Notes under the pieces: generated by a model
The model's input: only the letters and a program-made list of their open reading frames with translations
The model's database searches: none
Told to the model about the DNA's origin: nothing
Program-made: the position numbers and the translations under genes
Assembly (NCBI RefSeq): GCF_900106975.1
Contig: NZ_FNNU01000003.1
Location: 557,002 to 621,001, forward strand
Direction: 5' to 3'
Length of the DNA stretch: 64,000 bases
DNA from: Pseudomonas kuykendallii
Lineage (GTDB): Bacteria > Pseudomonadota > Gammaproteobacteria > Pseudomonadales > Pseudomonadaceae
Shown here: in pieces, positions 8,503-16,231 of the stretch
How the letters are laid out: the number at the start of each line of letters is the position of its first letter
Numbering within the stretch: position 1 is the stretch's first letter

Positions 8503-9096
8503 ATGAAACTAAAGGGTGCGGTATCGATGGTGGTTCTGGCAGCAGCCTTGCTGTCTGGATGTGCAGGGAGCAATTTCGTCAGGCCGGCAGCCGACGCACT
8601 GGCAACCGGCACGTCGACCAAATCGGACGTGGTACAGAAACTGGGGAAACCCGAACGAACCGGCGAAATCACCAAGAACGACAAGAAACTCGACGTGGCC
8701 ACTTACGTTTATGCGCAGAACACCGGTGTCGGCGCGTATCCAGGCGTGATCGCGGCGCGCTCGCTGACCTACACCTTCCTGGACGGTGTGCTCACCAGTC
8801 AGGAGTTCATGAGCTCGTTCAAGGAGGATGTGACCGATTTCGACGGCGACAAGGTGCCGATGATCATCAAAGGCAAATCGACGCGAGCCGATGTGGTGTC
8901 GTTGTTGGGAAAACCCACTGGCGAGGCAATTTTCCCGGTGATTCCGCAGCAAAACGAAAAAGCGCTGATTTACAGCTACTCGCAAACGACGGGGACCGTG
9001 TTCAATCTGAAGTTCTATAGCAAGTCGCTGGTGGTTTCCTTCGATCCGAACGATGTCGTCAGCAACGTCGAATACACGTCTTCAGGTTCCAAGTAG
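8503..9096 (+). CDS. BamE/SmpA-like repeat lipoprotein
   Basis: 197 aa. The start at 8503 has an AAGGAGA Shine-Dalgarno and gives a lipoprotein signal ending LLSGC (Cys20), so the mature protein is probably membrane-anchored. Two repeats of the SmpA/OmlA type are visible: GTSTKSDVVQKLGKPERTGEI (about 37-57, cited in part) and GKSTRADVVSLLGKPTGEA (about 125-145). This is the fold of BamE-like proteins, in which the KSDVxxxLGKP loop is diagnostic. The duplicate arrangement distinguishes it from BamE itself. Function unknown; an envelope assembly or stress role is inference. Confidence 0.75.
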   Translation: MKLKGAVSMVVLAAALLSGCAGSNFVRPAADALATGTSTKSDVVQKLGKPERTGEITKNDKKLDVATYVYAQNTGVGAYPGVIAARSLTYTFLDGVLTSQEFMSSFKEDVTDFDGDKVPMIIKGKSTRADVVSLLGKPTGEAIFPVIPQQNEKALIYSYSQTTGTVFNLKFYSKSLVVSFDPNDVVSNVEYTSSGSK

Positions 9097-9111
9097 GCCG
9101 CGCCTGCCGTC

Positions 9112-9140
9112 CGTTATCGGCGCTCCAGGCGCCGATAACG
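9112..9140. terminator. Perfect 12-bp hairpin between convergent genes
   Basis: CGTTATCGGCGC and GCGCCGATAACG form a perfect 12-bp stem with a 5-base loop, 16 bases after the stop of the lipoprotein gene and 30 bases before the convergent TPM gene end. There is no run of T on either strand, so it may act as an RNA 3'-end stabiliser rather than a full intrinsic terminator. Confidence 0.5.
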
Positions 9141-9169
9141 CCCTCGCAATCCCCCCGTTCCGCCCTTTA

Positions 9170-9787
9170 TCAATCGAAAATCACCAGCCGGTCCGGCAGT
9201 TCGTTGCGCGTGTGCGTGGCGGGCACGTGGCGCTTGAGGTGTTCGCCGCAGGCCTCGATGCAGGCCAGGAAGCCGTGCAGCGTTTCGCCCCGGCGCACGG
9301 CGCGGGTGAATTCGCCGACGATCGCCGCCCAGGTGTCATCGCCGATGCGGCTGGAGATGCCGTGGTCGACGAGGATTTCCACGTAGCGCTCCTGCTCGGA
9401 GACGAAGATCAGCATCCCGGTGCCGCCCTCGGTGTGGTGCAGTTTCTGTTCGAGGAACTGCCGCCGTGCCAGGTTGGCCGCCCGCCAGTGCCGCACGCCG
9501 CGCGGCACCAGGCGGGTGGTCAGCGGCTTGAGGCGGAACAGCAGGCCGAGGCCGATGAAGGTCAGCCACTGCACCAGCAGCAGTTCGTGGGCGTTCAGCC
9601 ACAACGGCTGATAGTTGACGATGCCCGGCACCAGCAGCGCGAGGAGCGCGGCCCACAGCAGCGGGATGTAGCTGTAGTCGTCCGCCCGGGCGGCGAGCAC
9701 CGTGACCAGTTCGGCGTCGGTGTCGCGCTCGAGGCGCTGGATGGCGTCGGCCACCTGCTTCTGCTCGCTGTCGCTGAGTAAGCTCAT
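9170..9787 (-). CDS. TPM-domain membrane protein (YgcG/DUF2233-type)
   Basis: 205 aa. The N-terminal 30 residues (DAIQRLERDTDAELVTVLAARADDYSY, shown in part) resemble the start of a TPM domain, followed by two close hydrophobic segments (about 40-90) that probably span the inner membrane. The TPM core resumes with TGMLIFVSEQERYVEILVD and ISSRIGDDTWAAIV (about 122-155). It is the third gene of a minus-strand set with LemA and a second TPM protein, a combination widespread in bacteria. TPM domains are proposed to bind divalent metals or assist membrane protein turnover (as with PSII repair proteins); the role here is unknown. Confidence 0.8.
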   Translation of the reverse strand: MSLLSDSEQKQVADAIQRLERDTDAELVTVLAARADDYSYIPLLWAALLALLVPGIVNYQPLWLNAHELLLVQWLTFIGLGLLFRLKPLTTRLVPRGVRHWRAANLARRQFLEQKLHHTEGGTGMLIFVSEQERYVEILVDHGISSRIGDDTWAAIVGEFTRAVRRGETLHGFLACIEACGEHLKRHVPATHTRNELPDRLVIFD

Positions 9788-9811
9788 CGTGTTTCCCGTA
9801 TCCGTTCGGAG

Positions 9812-10567
9812 TTACCAGCCACCGGACGCACCGCCGCCGCCGAAGCCGCCACCGCCGCCGCCAAAACCACCGCCCCCGCCGAAGCCGCCGCCGGAGCGCC
9901 CACCCCCGCCGAGCACGCTGCCGAGGATCGCCCCGCTGAGCACCGAGCGGCCGCCACCGCGCCCGCCCCTTCCGCCGCCGCCACGCAACATCAGCATGAC
10001 GATGACGAACAGGACGAAGAACGCGAAGCCCGGCAGGCGCTGCTCGGAATGGCCGGTGGAGGACGACGCCGCCGGCTGCGCCAGGGGGTCACCACCGAGG
10101 ACCTGGATGATCGCGCCCGTGCCCTCGCGGATGCCGCCGGCGAAGTCGCCACGGCGAAACGCCGGGAGGATCACGCTGTTGATGATGATCGACGCCTGCG
10201 CGTCCGTCAGCCGGTCCTCGAGGCCGTAGCCGACCTCGATGCGCACCTTGCGCTCGTCACGCGCGACGATCAGCAGTGCCCCGTTGTCCTTGCCCTTCTG
10301 GCCGATGCCCCAGTGACGGCCGAGCTGGTAGCCGTAATCCTCGATCACGTTGCCCTGCAGGTTCGCCAGGGTGACCACCACGACCTGTTCGCCGCTGGCC
10401 TGTTCGTGCGCTTCGAGCATCTGCGCCAGCCGCGCGCGGGTCTGCGCGTCGAGCAGGCTGGCCTGGTCCACCACCCGCCCGCTGAGCGCGGGAAACTCCA
10501 CGGCCTGCGCCAGCAGCGCGCAGGCGCCGAGCAGCAGCGCCAGCGCCGGACGCAGCCATGGCCTCAT
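9812..10567 (-). CDS. TPM-domain (YgcG-family) protein with Gly-rich tail
   Basis: 251 aa from the ATG at 10567, which overlaps the lemA stop as ATGA. A signal peptide (residues 1-22) precedes a TPM domain with FPALSGRVVDQASLLDAQTR, GEQVVVVTLANLQG, IEDYGYQLGRHWGIGQKGKDNGALL (quoted in parts) and VRIEVGYGLEDRLTDA. A single transmembrane helix (LPGFAFFVLFVIVMLML, about 180-197) is followed by a low-complexity tail almost entirely Gly with Arg, Phe and Ser, ending SGGW. This layout, including the glycine tail, is typical of YgcG proteins. It is translationally coupled to LemA, indicating joint function at the inner membrane. Confidence 0.85.
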   Translation of the reverse strand: MRPWLRPALALLLGACALLAQAVEFPALSGRVVDQASLLDAQTRARLAQMLEAHEQASGEQVVVVTLANLQGNVIEDYGYQLGRHWGIGQKGKDNGALLIVARDERKVRIEVGYGLEDRLTDAQASIIINSVILPAFRRGDFAGGIREGTGAIIQVLGGDPLAQPAASSSTGHSEQRLPGFAFFVLFVIVMLMLRGGGGRGGRGGGRSVLSGAILGSVLGGGGRSGGGFGGGGGFGGGGGGFGGGGASGGW

Positions 10568-11166
10568 TGAAAGTTCACGCTCGGCGCCTGCTCGGCGTTC
10601 GGCGCGGTGGCCTTGAAGTTCTCGCGCACCTGCATGTCGCGGTACAGGGTCATCTGCCAGAGACGGCCGGGGAAGGTGCGGATTTCGGTGTTGTAGCGCT
10701 CCACCGCGGCGATGAAGTCGCGACGCGCCACGGCGATGCGGTTTTCGGTGCCTTCGAGCTGCGACTGCAGGGCGAGGAAGTTCTGGTTCGATTTCAGGTC
10801 CGGGTAACGCTCGGAAACCACCATCAGCCGGCTCAACGCGCCGCTGAGCTGTTGCTGCGCCTGGTCGAACTGCTGCAGTTTCTGCGGATCGTCGAGGGTG
10901 CTGGCATCGACCTGGATCGAGGTAGCCTTGGCCCGCGCCTCGATCACCCGGGTCAGGGTCTCCTGTTCCTGCTTGGCGTAGCCCTTGACCGTCTCGACCA
11001 GGTTTGGGATCAGGTCCGCGCGGCGTTGATACTGGTTTTCCACCTGTGCCCAGGCGGCTTTCACCTGTTCGTCGTACTGCGGGATGTTGTTCACCCCGCA
11101 CCCCGTCAGCAGGCTGCCGAGCAGGAGGAGGAAGGTCAGCCGGAGGCTGTTGGGAAAAGTCCGCAT
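10564..11166 (-). CDS. lemA: LemA family protein
   Basis: 200 aa from the ATG at 11166, preceded by AAGGAG at nine bases; an ATG 21 bases upstream lacks this. The N-terminus is a lipoprotein-like signal ending LLTGC. The LemA core follows: YDEQVKAAWAQVENQYQRRADLIPNLVETVKGYA (cited by its parts, about 36-68), EARAKAT, then LMVVSERYPDLKSNQNFLALQSQLEGTENRIAVAR, and YNTEIRTFPG. LemA proteins are helical membrane-associated proteins of unclear biochemical role, often next to TPM or M48 proteins. This is not the sensor kinase GacS, once also named LemA. Confidence 0.88.
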   Translation of the reverse strand: MRTFPNSLRLTFLLLLGSLLTGCGVNNIPQYDEQVKAAWAQVENQYQRRADLIPNLVETVKGYAKQEQETLTRVIEARAKATSIQVDASTLDDPQKLQQFDQAQQQLSGALSRLMVVSERYPDLKSNQNFLALQSQLEGTENRIAVARRDFIAAVERYNTEIRTFPGRLWQMTLYRDMQVRENFKATAPNAEQAPSVNFQ

Positions 11167-11383
11167 GGGGTGTAGCTCCTTGGGCATGGAAGTCGGGGTA
11201 TCCCTTAGAAGCGACGCACCCGTGCGAGTTCAGGGGCGCCGCTCAGTGCGACCACCTTACGCCAATCCGCCGACGAGGGCCGAAGCGCTGCCCGGACCGC
11301 CGGTACGGCGCGCACCTGAACGTTGTCCGCAGCGCGGCGATCGAATGCAGTGAAGCCACTCACGGCTTCATTGCGAGGTAGTC

Positions 11384-11563
11384 ATGAACACTAACGAGCA
11401 GAATCCCGACACCGTCGAAAAGCCTGCCGAGGAAGGCGATTTCAGCCGCGATCCGGCTATCGAAAACACCCCGGACCAGCAGCGCCCACACGACCTGGAA
11501 ACCGAGGTCAGTCCGGACGATCCGGACATAGCGGGCGAAGACGCCTCCGGGCAGCCCAGCTGA
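11384..11563 (+). CDS. Small acidic conserved hypothetical protein
   Basis: 59 aa, starting MNTNEQNPDTVEKPAEEGDF with GAGG seven bases upstream of the ATG. The composition is very acidic and Pro-rich (many D, E, P; almost no hydrophobics), implying an intrinsically disordered cytoplasmic protein. It is followed 17 bases later by a good intrinsic terminator, so it is a stand-alone gene. Similar short acidic proteins are annotated in Pseudomonas, without function. Confidence rests on the start signal plus terminator rather than on a family match. Confidence 0.6.
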   Translation: MNTNEQNPDTVEKPAEEGDFSRDPAIENTPDQQRPHDLETEVSPDDPDIAGEDASGQPS

Positions 11564-11580
11564 GCCTCATCGCCCACCGA

Positions 11581-11604
11581 AGCCCGGCGAGTCCGGGCTT
11601 TTTC
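11581..11604 (+). terminator. Intrinsic terminator
   Basis: AGCCCGG-CGAGT-CCGGGCT followed by TTTTT, 17 bases after the small acidic gene. The stem is 7 bp and GC-rich with a T tract on the plus strand. The remaining 270 bases to the next gene show nothing recognisable. Confidence 0.8.
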
Positions 11605-11876
11605 ATGCCCGGTGAAAGACGTGAACCTCAAAAAGCCGGCATCGCTGCGGGCGGTGGTGCAACGGATGTTCTGCGCATGAAGCGCGCAACGACGGGCATG
11701 TGGCGCCGGTCGGCCACCGGTCAGCTGGAGCGCCCGGCACCGATGGGCGGGCTAGCCTTTCGAGACATCCGGGCGACATCGGGCGGTTTTGCCGGTCCCA
11801 TGCCTGCCCGCCGGAGGTATCGGCGAACCGTGCCGGCGCGCCTCCTCGCGCCGGCCAACACGAGAAAGGAGCAATC

Positions 11877-12164
11877 ATGAGCGACGCACAATCCCCGACC
11901 CTGCCCGAAGGCATGAAACCCTGCAGCATGTACCGCATCCAGGACCCGGCCGACGGCAGCTACTGGGACGGCCACTTCCTCGGCGGGATCTTCTACGAGA
12001 ACTACCGGCAGATGGGCCGCATCACCGGCGACACCTTCTTCTACGACGGCAAGGACGCGGACGGCCAGTTGTCCTTCCGCGACGGCATCGCCGGCAACTT
12101 CAGAGGACTGAAACTGGAGTTGCGTGGCGGTATGGTGTTTCTCGATCTGGTCGAGGTGGTCTGA
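11877..12164 (+). CDS. Conserved hypothetical protein, 95 aa
   Basis: Starts at 11877 with a strong AAAGGAG six bases upstream. The sequence is rich in Gly and aromatic residues (YRIQDPADGSYWDGHFLGG, FYENYRQMGRITGDTFFYDG) with no signal peptide or membrane helix, suggesting a small compact beta protein. No family is recognised. It ends 60 bases before the convergent FKBP gene. Separate from the acidic protein upstream because a terminator intervenes. Confidence 0.65.
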   Translation: MSDAQSPTLPEGMKPCSMYRIQDPADGSYWDGHFLGGIFYENYRQMGRITGDTFFYDGKDADGQLSFRDGIAGNFRGLKLELRGGMVFLDLVEVV

Positions 12165-12224
12165 GGCTCCGCATTGATGCGGGGCATGAGGCCGGGTCCG
12201 CGCGATCCGGCCCGTGCGGTCCGC

Positions 12225-12566
12225 TCAGTCGTCGCGGGTCAGCACTTCCAGCAGCTCGATCTCGAATTGCAGGTTGGCGTTCGGCGGGATGCGCTCACCG
12301 ACCTGCCGTTCGCCATAGGCCAGGTGGGCCGGCACCCGCAGCCGGCGCTTGCCGCCGACACGCATGCCCATCAGGCCAAGGTCCCAGCCCTTGATCACCC
12401 GACCGGTGCCGATCACGCACTGGAACGGCCGGCCTTTCTCGTAGGATGAATCGAAGGTCGTGCCGTCTTCCAGTACGCCGTGATACTGGGTGGTGATCAA
12501 GGCGCCTTTGACCACCGCCTTGCCCTCGCCGACTACCAGGTCGATCACCTGCAGGTCGTCGCACAT
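12225..12566 (-). CDS. FKBP-type peptidyl-prolyl cis-trans isomerase
   Basis: 113 aa single FKBP domain from the ATG at 12566 (GAGAGAAACG upstream). Conserved FKBP features: VKGALITTQYHGVLEDGTTFDSSYE (in parts, about 19-43), RPFQCVIGTGRVIKGWDLGLMGM (FKBP hydrophobic pocket, about 46-68), RVPAHLAYGER and the C-terminal ANLQFEIELLEV. No signal peptide, so probably a cytoplasmic foldase. The size and the PFQCVIGTGRVIKGWD pocket match minimal bacterial FKBPs. Monocistronic, with 254 bases to the divergent c-di-GMP gene. Confidence 0.9.
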   Translation of the reverse strand: MCDDLQVIDLVVGEGKAVVKGALITTQYHGVLEDGTTFDSSYEKGRPFQCVIGTGRVIKGWDLGLMGMRVGGKRRLRVPAHLAYGERQVGERIPPNANLQFEIELLEVLTRDD

Positions 12567-12820
12567 CGTTTCTCTCCTTCCCTGCCTGGTCGAATAGCCA
12601 GCGCCCCGCGAGCCGCTCTGGCACGCGCGCAAGCGCCGGGACGCCATTCGAACACAGTGCGCCAATCGCCGCTGCCTCCTTGCTCAATCCCCCGCCATCC
12701 GCGGCCTGCAGGGCTTCATCCGATGACCGGTTAGCACTCGAACGGTCGTATGAGGTTCTGAGTTCTATAGTCGCGTTAGTCACGGCCCGGTTTGGGTTGG
12801 GTTGGGGAGGGGGGAACTCC

Positions 12821-15076
12821 ATGCTTCTGGACTTCATACGCAACGCTGCCCTCTTGCTGGCGCTGTGCTGGCTGCAATCGCGCATCTGGCAGCACTGGGG
12901 ACATCGGGTGGTCTGGTCGCAGTTGGTGCTGGGGACGGTCTTCGGGCTGATCTGCGTGGCCAGCATGGCCGACCCCATCGAACTGGGCCACGGCATCATC
13001 GTCGATGCGCGACTGGCGCTGGTGAGCGTGGCCGGCCTGCTCGGCGGGCCACTGGTGGCGATCATGTCGGCCGTCATCGCCGGCTGCTACCGGCTGTGGA
13101 TCGGCGGCGTCGGCGCCTATCCCGGCGTGGTCAGCATCCTCCTGGCCGCCCTGATGGGGCTGGTCTACCGACATGCCTCGGAGTCCGGCCGTATCACCCA
13201 GGGCAGCACGCAATTGCTGGTCTTCGGCCTGCTGGTGCACGCCGTCAGCCTGTTGATGCTCAGCCAGTTCCAGGGAGCGCTGGAGGTGTCCTTCAGCGAA
13301 ACGGCGGTGGCGATGATGATCACCATGCCGCCCACTACCCTGCTGCTGGTCGCCCTGCTGCGCGGCCAGCAGCGTCGCAACGAGACCGAGCATGCCCTGC
13401 GCGACAGCGAGGCACGGCTGAGCGCCATCACCCACGCGATTCCGGACCTGCTCTTCGTGGTCGACGAGGACGGACGTTATCGAGAGGTGATCTCCCCGTC
13501 CCGGCACCACATCGATCCCGAGGACAGCAGCAAGATCGGCCAGTTGATCAGCGACGTGCTGCCCAAGCCGCAGGCCGAGCGGCTGATCGCCTGGATCGCC
13601 CAGGCGCTGGAGAGCGCGGCACCGCAGGCCATCGAGTACAGCCTGGAGGAAGGCGGCCGAAAGCGAAGTTTCGAGGCCCGCGCGCAGGCCATCGACAGGC
13701 CGCTGTTCGAAAAGCGCGCAGTGGTGATGGTCACCCGCGACGTCACCGCGCGCCGCGAGAGCGAGCAGCAGATCCGCCAGCTGGCCTTCTACGACGCCCT
13801 CACCGGCCTGCCGAACCGGCGCTACTTCATCGAGCGCCTGCGCGTGGACCAGGCCGCCTGTACCCGCACCGGCCAGCATGGCGCGCTGCTGTTCATCGAC
13901 CTCGACAATTTCAAGACCATCAACGACCTGTACGGCCATGAGGCCGGCGACCAGGTGCTGATCACGGTCGCGCAGCGGCTCAAGCGGATCGTCCGCACCA
14001 CCGACACCGTGTCGCGGCTGGGCGGCGACGAATTCGTCATCCTCCTCGAGGGCCTCGCCCACGCGCCGCAGGAAGCCGCGCGCCAGGCCGGCCATGTCGG
14101 CCAGCAGGCGCTGGAGACGCTGCGCGAACCCTACGACCTGGAGCAGGGCCAGCACTGCATCAGCGGCAGCGTCGGCATCGTCCTGTTCAACCACAAGCAC
14201 AGTGGCAACGAACTGCTGCAGTGGGCGGACCTGTCGATGTACTCCGCCAAGGCCAACGGCAAGAACGCCCTGCGCTTCTTCGACCCTACCATGCAGGTGG
14301 TCATCTCCTCGCGCCTGCGCCTGGAGGAGCAGATCCGCGAGGGCATCTGCCGCGAGGAATTCCGCGTCTTCTATCAACTGCAATGGAGCGACGAGAAAGG
14401 CGTGATGGGCGTCGAGGCGCTGCTGCGCTGGCAGCATCCGCAATGGGGCCTGGTGGCGCCCGACCGCTTCCTGCAGGTCGCCGCCGCGGCCGGACTGCTT
14501 CCGGAACTCGACCGCTGGCTGCTCAAGCGGGTGTGCAGCCAGCTGGTTAGATGGCAGCACGAGCCGAGGCTCGCCGGCCTGCCGGTGTCGGTGAACATCT
14601 GCGCGATCCACCTGCACCAGACCAACTTCGTGCCCAAGGTGCTGGACATCATCCGCAGCAGCGGCGTCGACCCGCACCGGGTGAAACTGGAGCTGACCGA
14701 ATCGGTGCTGATCGTCGACCTGGACCAGGCGCGCCTGCACATCGCCTCGCTGCAGCGCGAGGGCATCCGCTTCGCCCTGGACGATTTCGGCACCGGCTGC
14801 TCGTCGCTCAACTACCTCCAGCAGTTGCCGCTGGACCAGTTGAAGATCGACCAGACCTTCGTCCAGCGCCTGCCCAGCGCCGCCAGCATCGCGATCATCC
14901 AGGCGATCAGCAAGATGGCGGAAACCTTCGGCTTCGAGCTGATCGCCGAGGGCGTGGAGAGCGAATCGCAGCGCCAGTTGCTGGCGGAGAACGGTTGCTC
15001 GAATTACCAGGGCTTCCTGTTCGGCAAGGCGCTGCCCGCCGACGAACTCACCCAGATGGTCAAGGACTACGCCTGA
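12821..15076 (+). CDS. Membrane GGDEF-EAL protein with 5TMR-LYT sensor and PAS
   Basis: 751 aa from ATG 12821, with a GGGGAGG-rich Shine-Dalgarno region. The N-terminus (about 1-185) has five to six hydrophobic helices of the 5TM-5TMR_LYT type (DARLALVSVAGLLGGPLVA, AALMGLVYRHASESG). A PAS follows (about 205-320), then a GGDEF domain with an intact GGDEF and the I-site RTTD exactly five residues upstream, and an EAL domain with EALLRW, ELTES, DDFGTGCSSLNYL and a conserved EGVES. Both active sites therefore look competent: diguanylate cyclase with product inhibition and phosphodiesterase. It controls c-di-GMP from the inner membrane in response to an unknown signal. The 3' end overlaps the convergent GGEEF gene by 10 bases. 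Confidence 0.9.
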   Translation: MLLDFIRNAALLLALCWLQSRIWQHWGHRVVWSQLVLGTVFGLICVASMADPIELGHGIIVDARLALVSVAGLLGGPLVAIMSAVIAGCYRLWIGGVGAYPGVVSILLAALMGLVYRHASESGRITQGSTQLLVFGLLVHAVSLLMLSQFQGALEVSFSETAVAMMITMPPTTLLLVALLRGQQRRNETEHALRDSEARLSAITHAIPDLLFVVDEDGRYREVISPSRHHIDPEDSSKIGQLISDVLPKPQAERLIAWIAQALESAAPQAIEYSLEEGGRKRSFEARAQAIDRPLFEKRAVVMVTRDVTARRESEQQIRQLAFYDALTGLPNRRYFIERLRVDQAACTRTGQHGALLFIDLDNFKTINDLYGHEAGDQVLITVAQRLKRIVRTTDTVSRLGGDEFVILLEGLAHAPQEAARQAGHVGQQALETLREPYDLEQGQHCISGSVGIVLFNHKHSGNELLQWADLSMYSAKANGKNALRFFDPTMQVVISSRLRLEEQIREGICREEFRVFYQLQWSDEKGVMGVEALLRWQHPQWGLVAPDRFLQVAAAAGLLPELDRWLLKRVCSQLVRWQHEPRLAGLPVSVNICAIHLHQTNFVPKVLDIIRSSGVDPHRVKLELTESVLIVDLDQARLHIASLQREGIRFALDDFGTGCSSLNYLQQLPLDQLKIDQTFVQRLPSAASIAIIQAISKMAETFGFELIAEGVESESQRQLLAENGCSNYQGFLFGKALPADELTQMVKDYA

Positions 15077-16041
15077 TCCGCGGGCCCGGCAGGGGGCTCG
15101 GCGAATTCGGCGCGGTCGCGGCCATTCTGCTTGGCGCGGTAGAGCAGCTGGTCGATACGGCCGATGAAATCCAGCGCCAGCTCGGCAGAGCACGGCACGA
15201 CTGTCCCACCCCCCAGGCTCACGGTGACCAGCGGCGAGATCGGCGAACGCTCATGGGGAATGCGGCAGGTGCGGATCAGCAGCCGGCACCGTTCGGCGAT
15301 CTGCCGCGCGGCGACCTCGTCGGTTTCCGGCAGCAGCAGGATGAACTCCTCGCCGCCGAAACGTGCGAGGAAATCCCGCGGCCGGTTCGCCGCCTGGGTC
15401 AGCGCCTGGGCCACGGCCCGCAGGCAGTCGTCGCCGCCGATGTGCCCGTAGTGGTCGTTGTACTGCTTGAAATAGTCGATATCCAGCAGGATCACCGACA
15501 GCGGCAGGCCGCTGCGCTGGGCGCTGGCCCATTCGCAGTCGAGGGTCTGGTCGAGCAGACGACGGTTCGCCAGCCCGGTGAGGCCGTCCTGGAACGACAG
15601 CACCTCCAGCTCCTTCTGCAGCTGCAGCAGCCGGTCCTCGGCCTTCTTGCGCTCGCTGATGTCGAACATGAAGCCGACCAGCGCCTCGACCTCATCGTCC
15701 TTGCGCACCACATGGACCACGTCGCGAATCCACACGTAGCCGCCATCGGCGGTGAGCGCGCGGTAGTCGGCCTCATGGTCGATGCCCGACTGCGATTGCG
15801 ACACGCAGAAATTCACCACGTAGTCGCGGTCTTCCGGGTGCATCCGCGCCACCCAGTCGTCCACGCCGACCCAGCTCTCCTGCGTCCAGCCCAGCAGCGT
15901 TTCGATCTGCGGGCCGATGTAGGAGAAGGTCATGGTCTTCCAGTCGATCTTCCAGGGAATGGCCCGGGTCGACTCCAGCAGCGTCTTGTACACCGCGCTG
16001 TCGGTTTCCATCTCACGCCTGGCGTTTGGCATCGTACTCAT
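15067..16041 (-). CDS. PAS-GGEEF diguanylate cyclase
   Basis: 324 aa from ATG 16041 (the next in-frame ATG, 16011, is possible). A single PAS/PAC sensor (about 15-140; IGPQIETLLGWTQESWVG, ADGGYVWIRDVVHVV) is followed by a short coiled coil (DRLLQLQKELEVLSFQDGLTGLANRR, in parts) and a GGDEF domain with the active GGEEF motif (about 250) and an inhibitory I-site RPRD five residues before it. No membrane segment, so a soluble c-di-GMP synthase. It is convergent with the GGDEF-EAL gene, with overlapping 3' ends. The PAS ligand is unknown. Confidence 0.9.
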   Translation of the reverse strand: MSTMPNARREMETDSAVYKTLLESTRAIPWKIDWKTMTFSYIGPQIETLLGWTQESWVGVDDWVARMHPEDRDYVVNFCVSQSQSGIDHEADYRALTADGGYVWIRDVVHVVRKDDEVEALVGFMFDISERKKAEDRLLQLQKELEVLSFQDGLTGLANRRLLDQTLDCEWASAQRSGLPLSVILLDIDYFKQYNDHYGHIGGDDCLRAVAQALTQAANRPRDFLARFGGEEFILLLPETDEVAARQIAERCRLLIRTCRIPHERSPISPLVTVSLGGGTVVPCSAELALDFIGRIDQLLYRAKQNGRDRAEFAEPPAGPADQA

Positions 16042-16231
16042 GACTTCGCACTGCTCCACAGGAGGACGGCCGCTATGCGCCCGGAGGCGGTAGCCGAGTG
16101 CCATCATACGAAATAGAAAGGCGCTTGCCGCTCCCGCCGACGGAAAAGTTGTTGCGAACGCGCCGTGGAGCGTTCGCCAGCGGGCTTCACCTTCTCCAGC
16201 GAACCGGGACGGTTTCCCGGCCGCGAAGGCG

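Noticed and set aside
12776-15193. 805-residue minus-strand frame opposite the GGDEF-EAL gene
   Set aside because: No domain, residue bias typical of antisense frames in high-GC genes.
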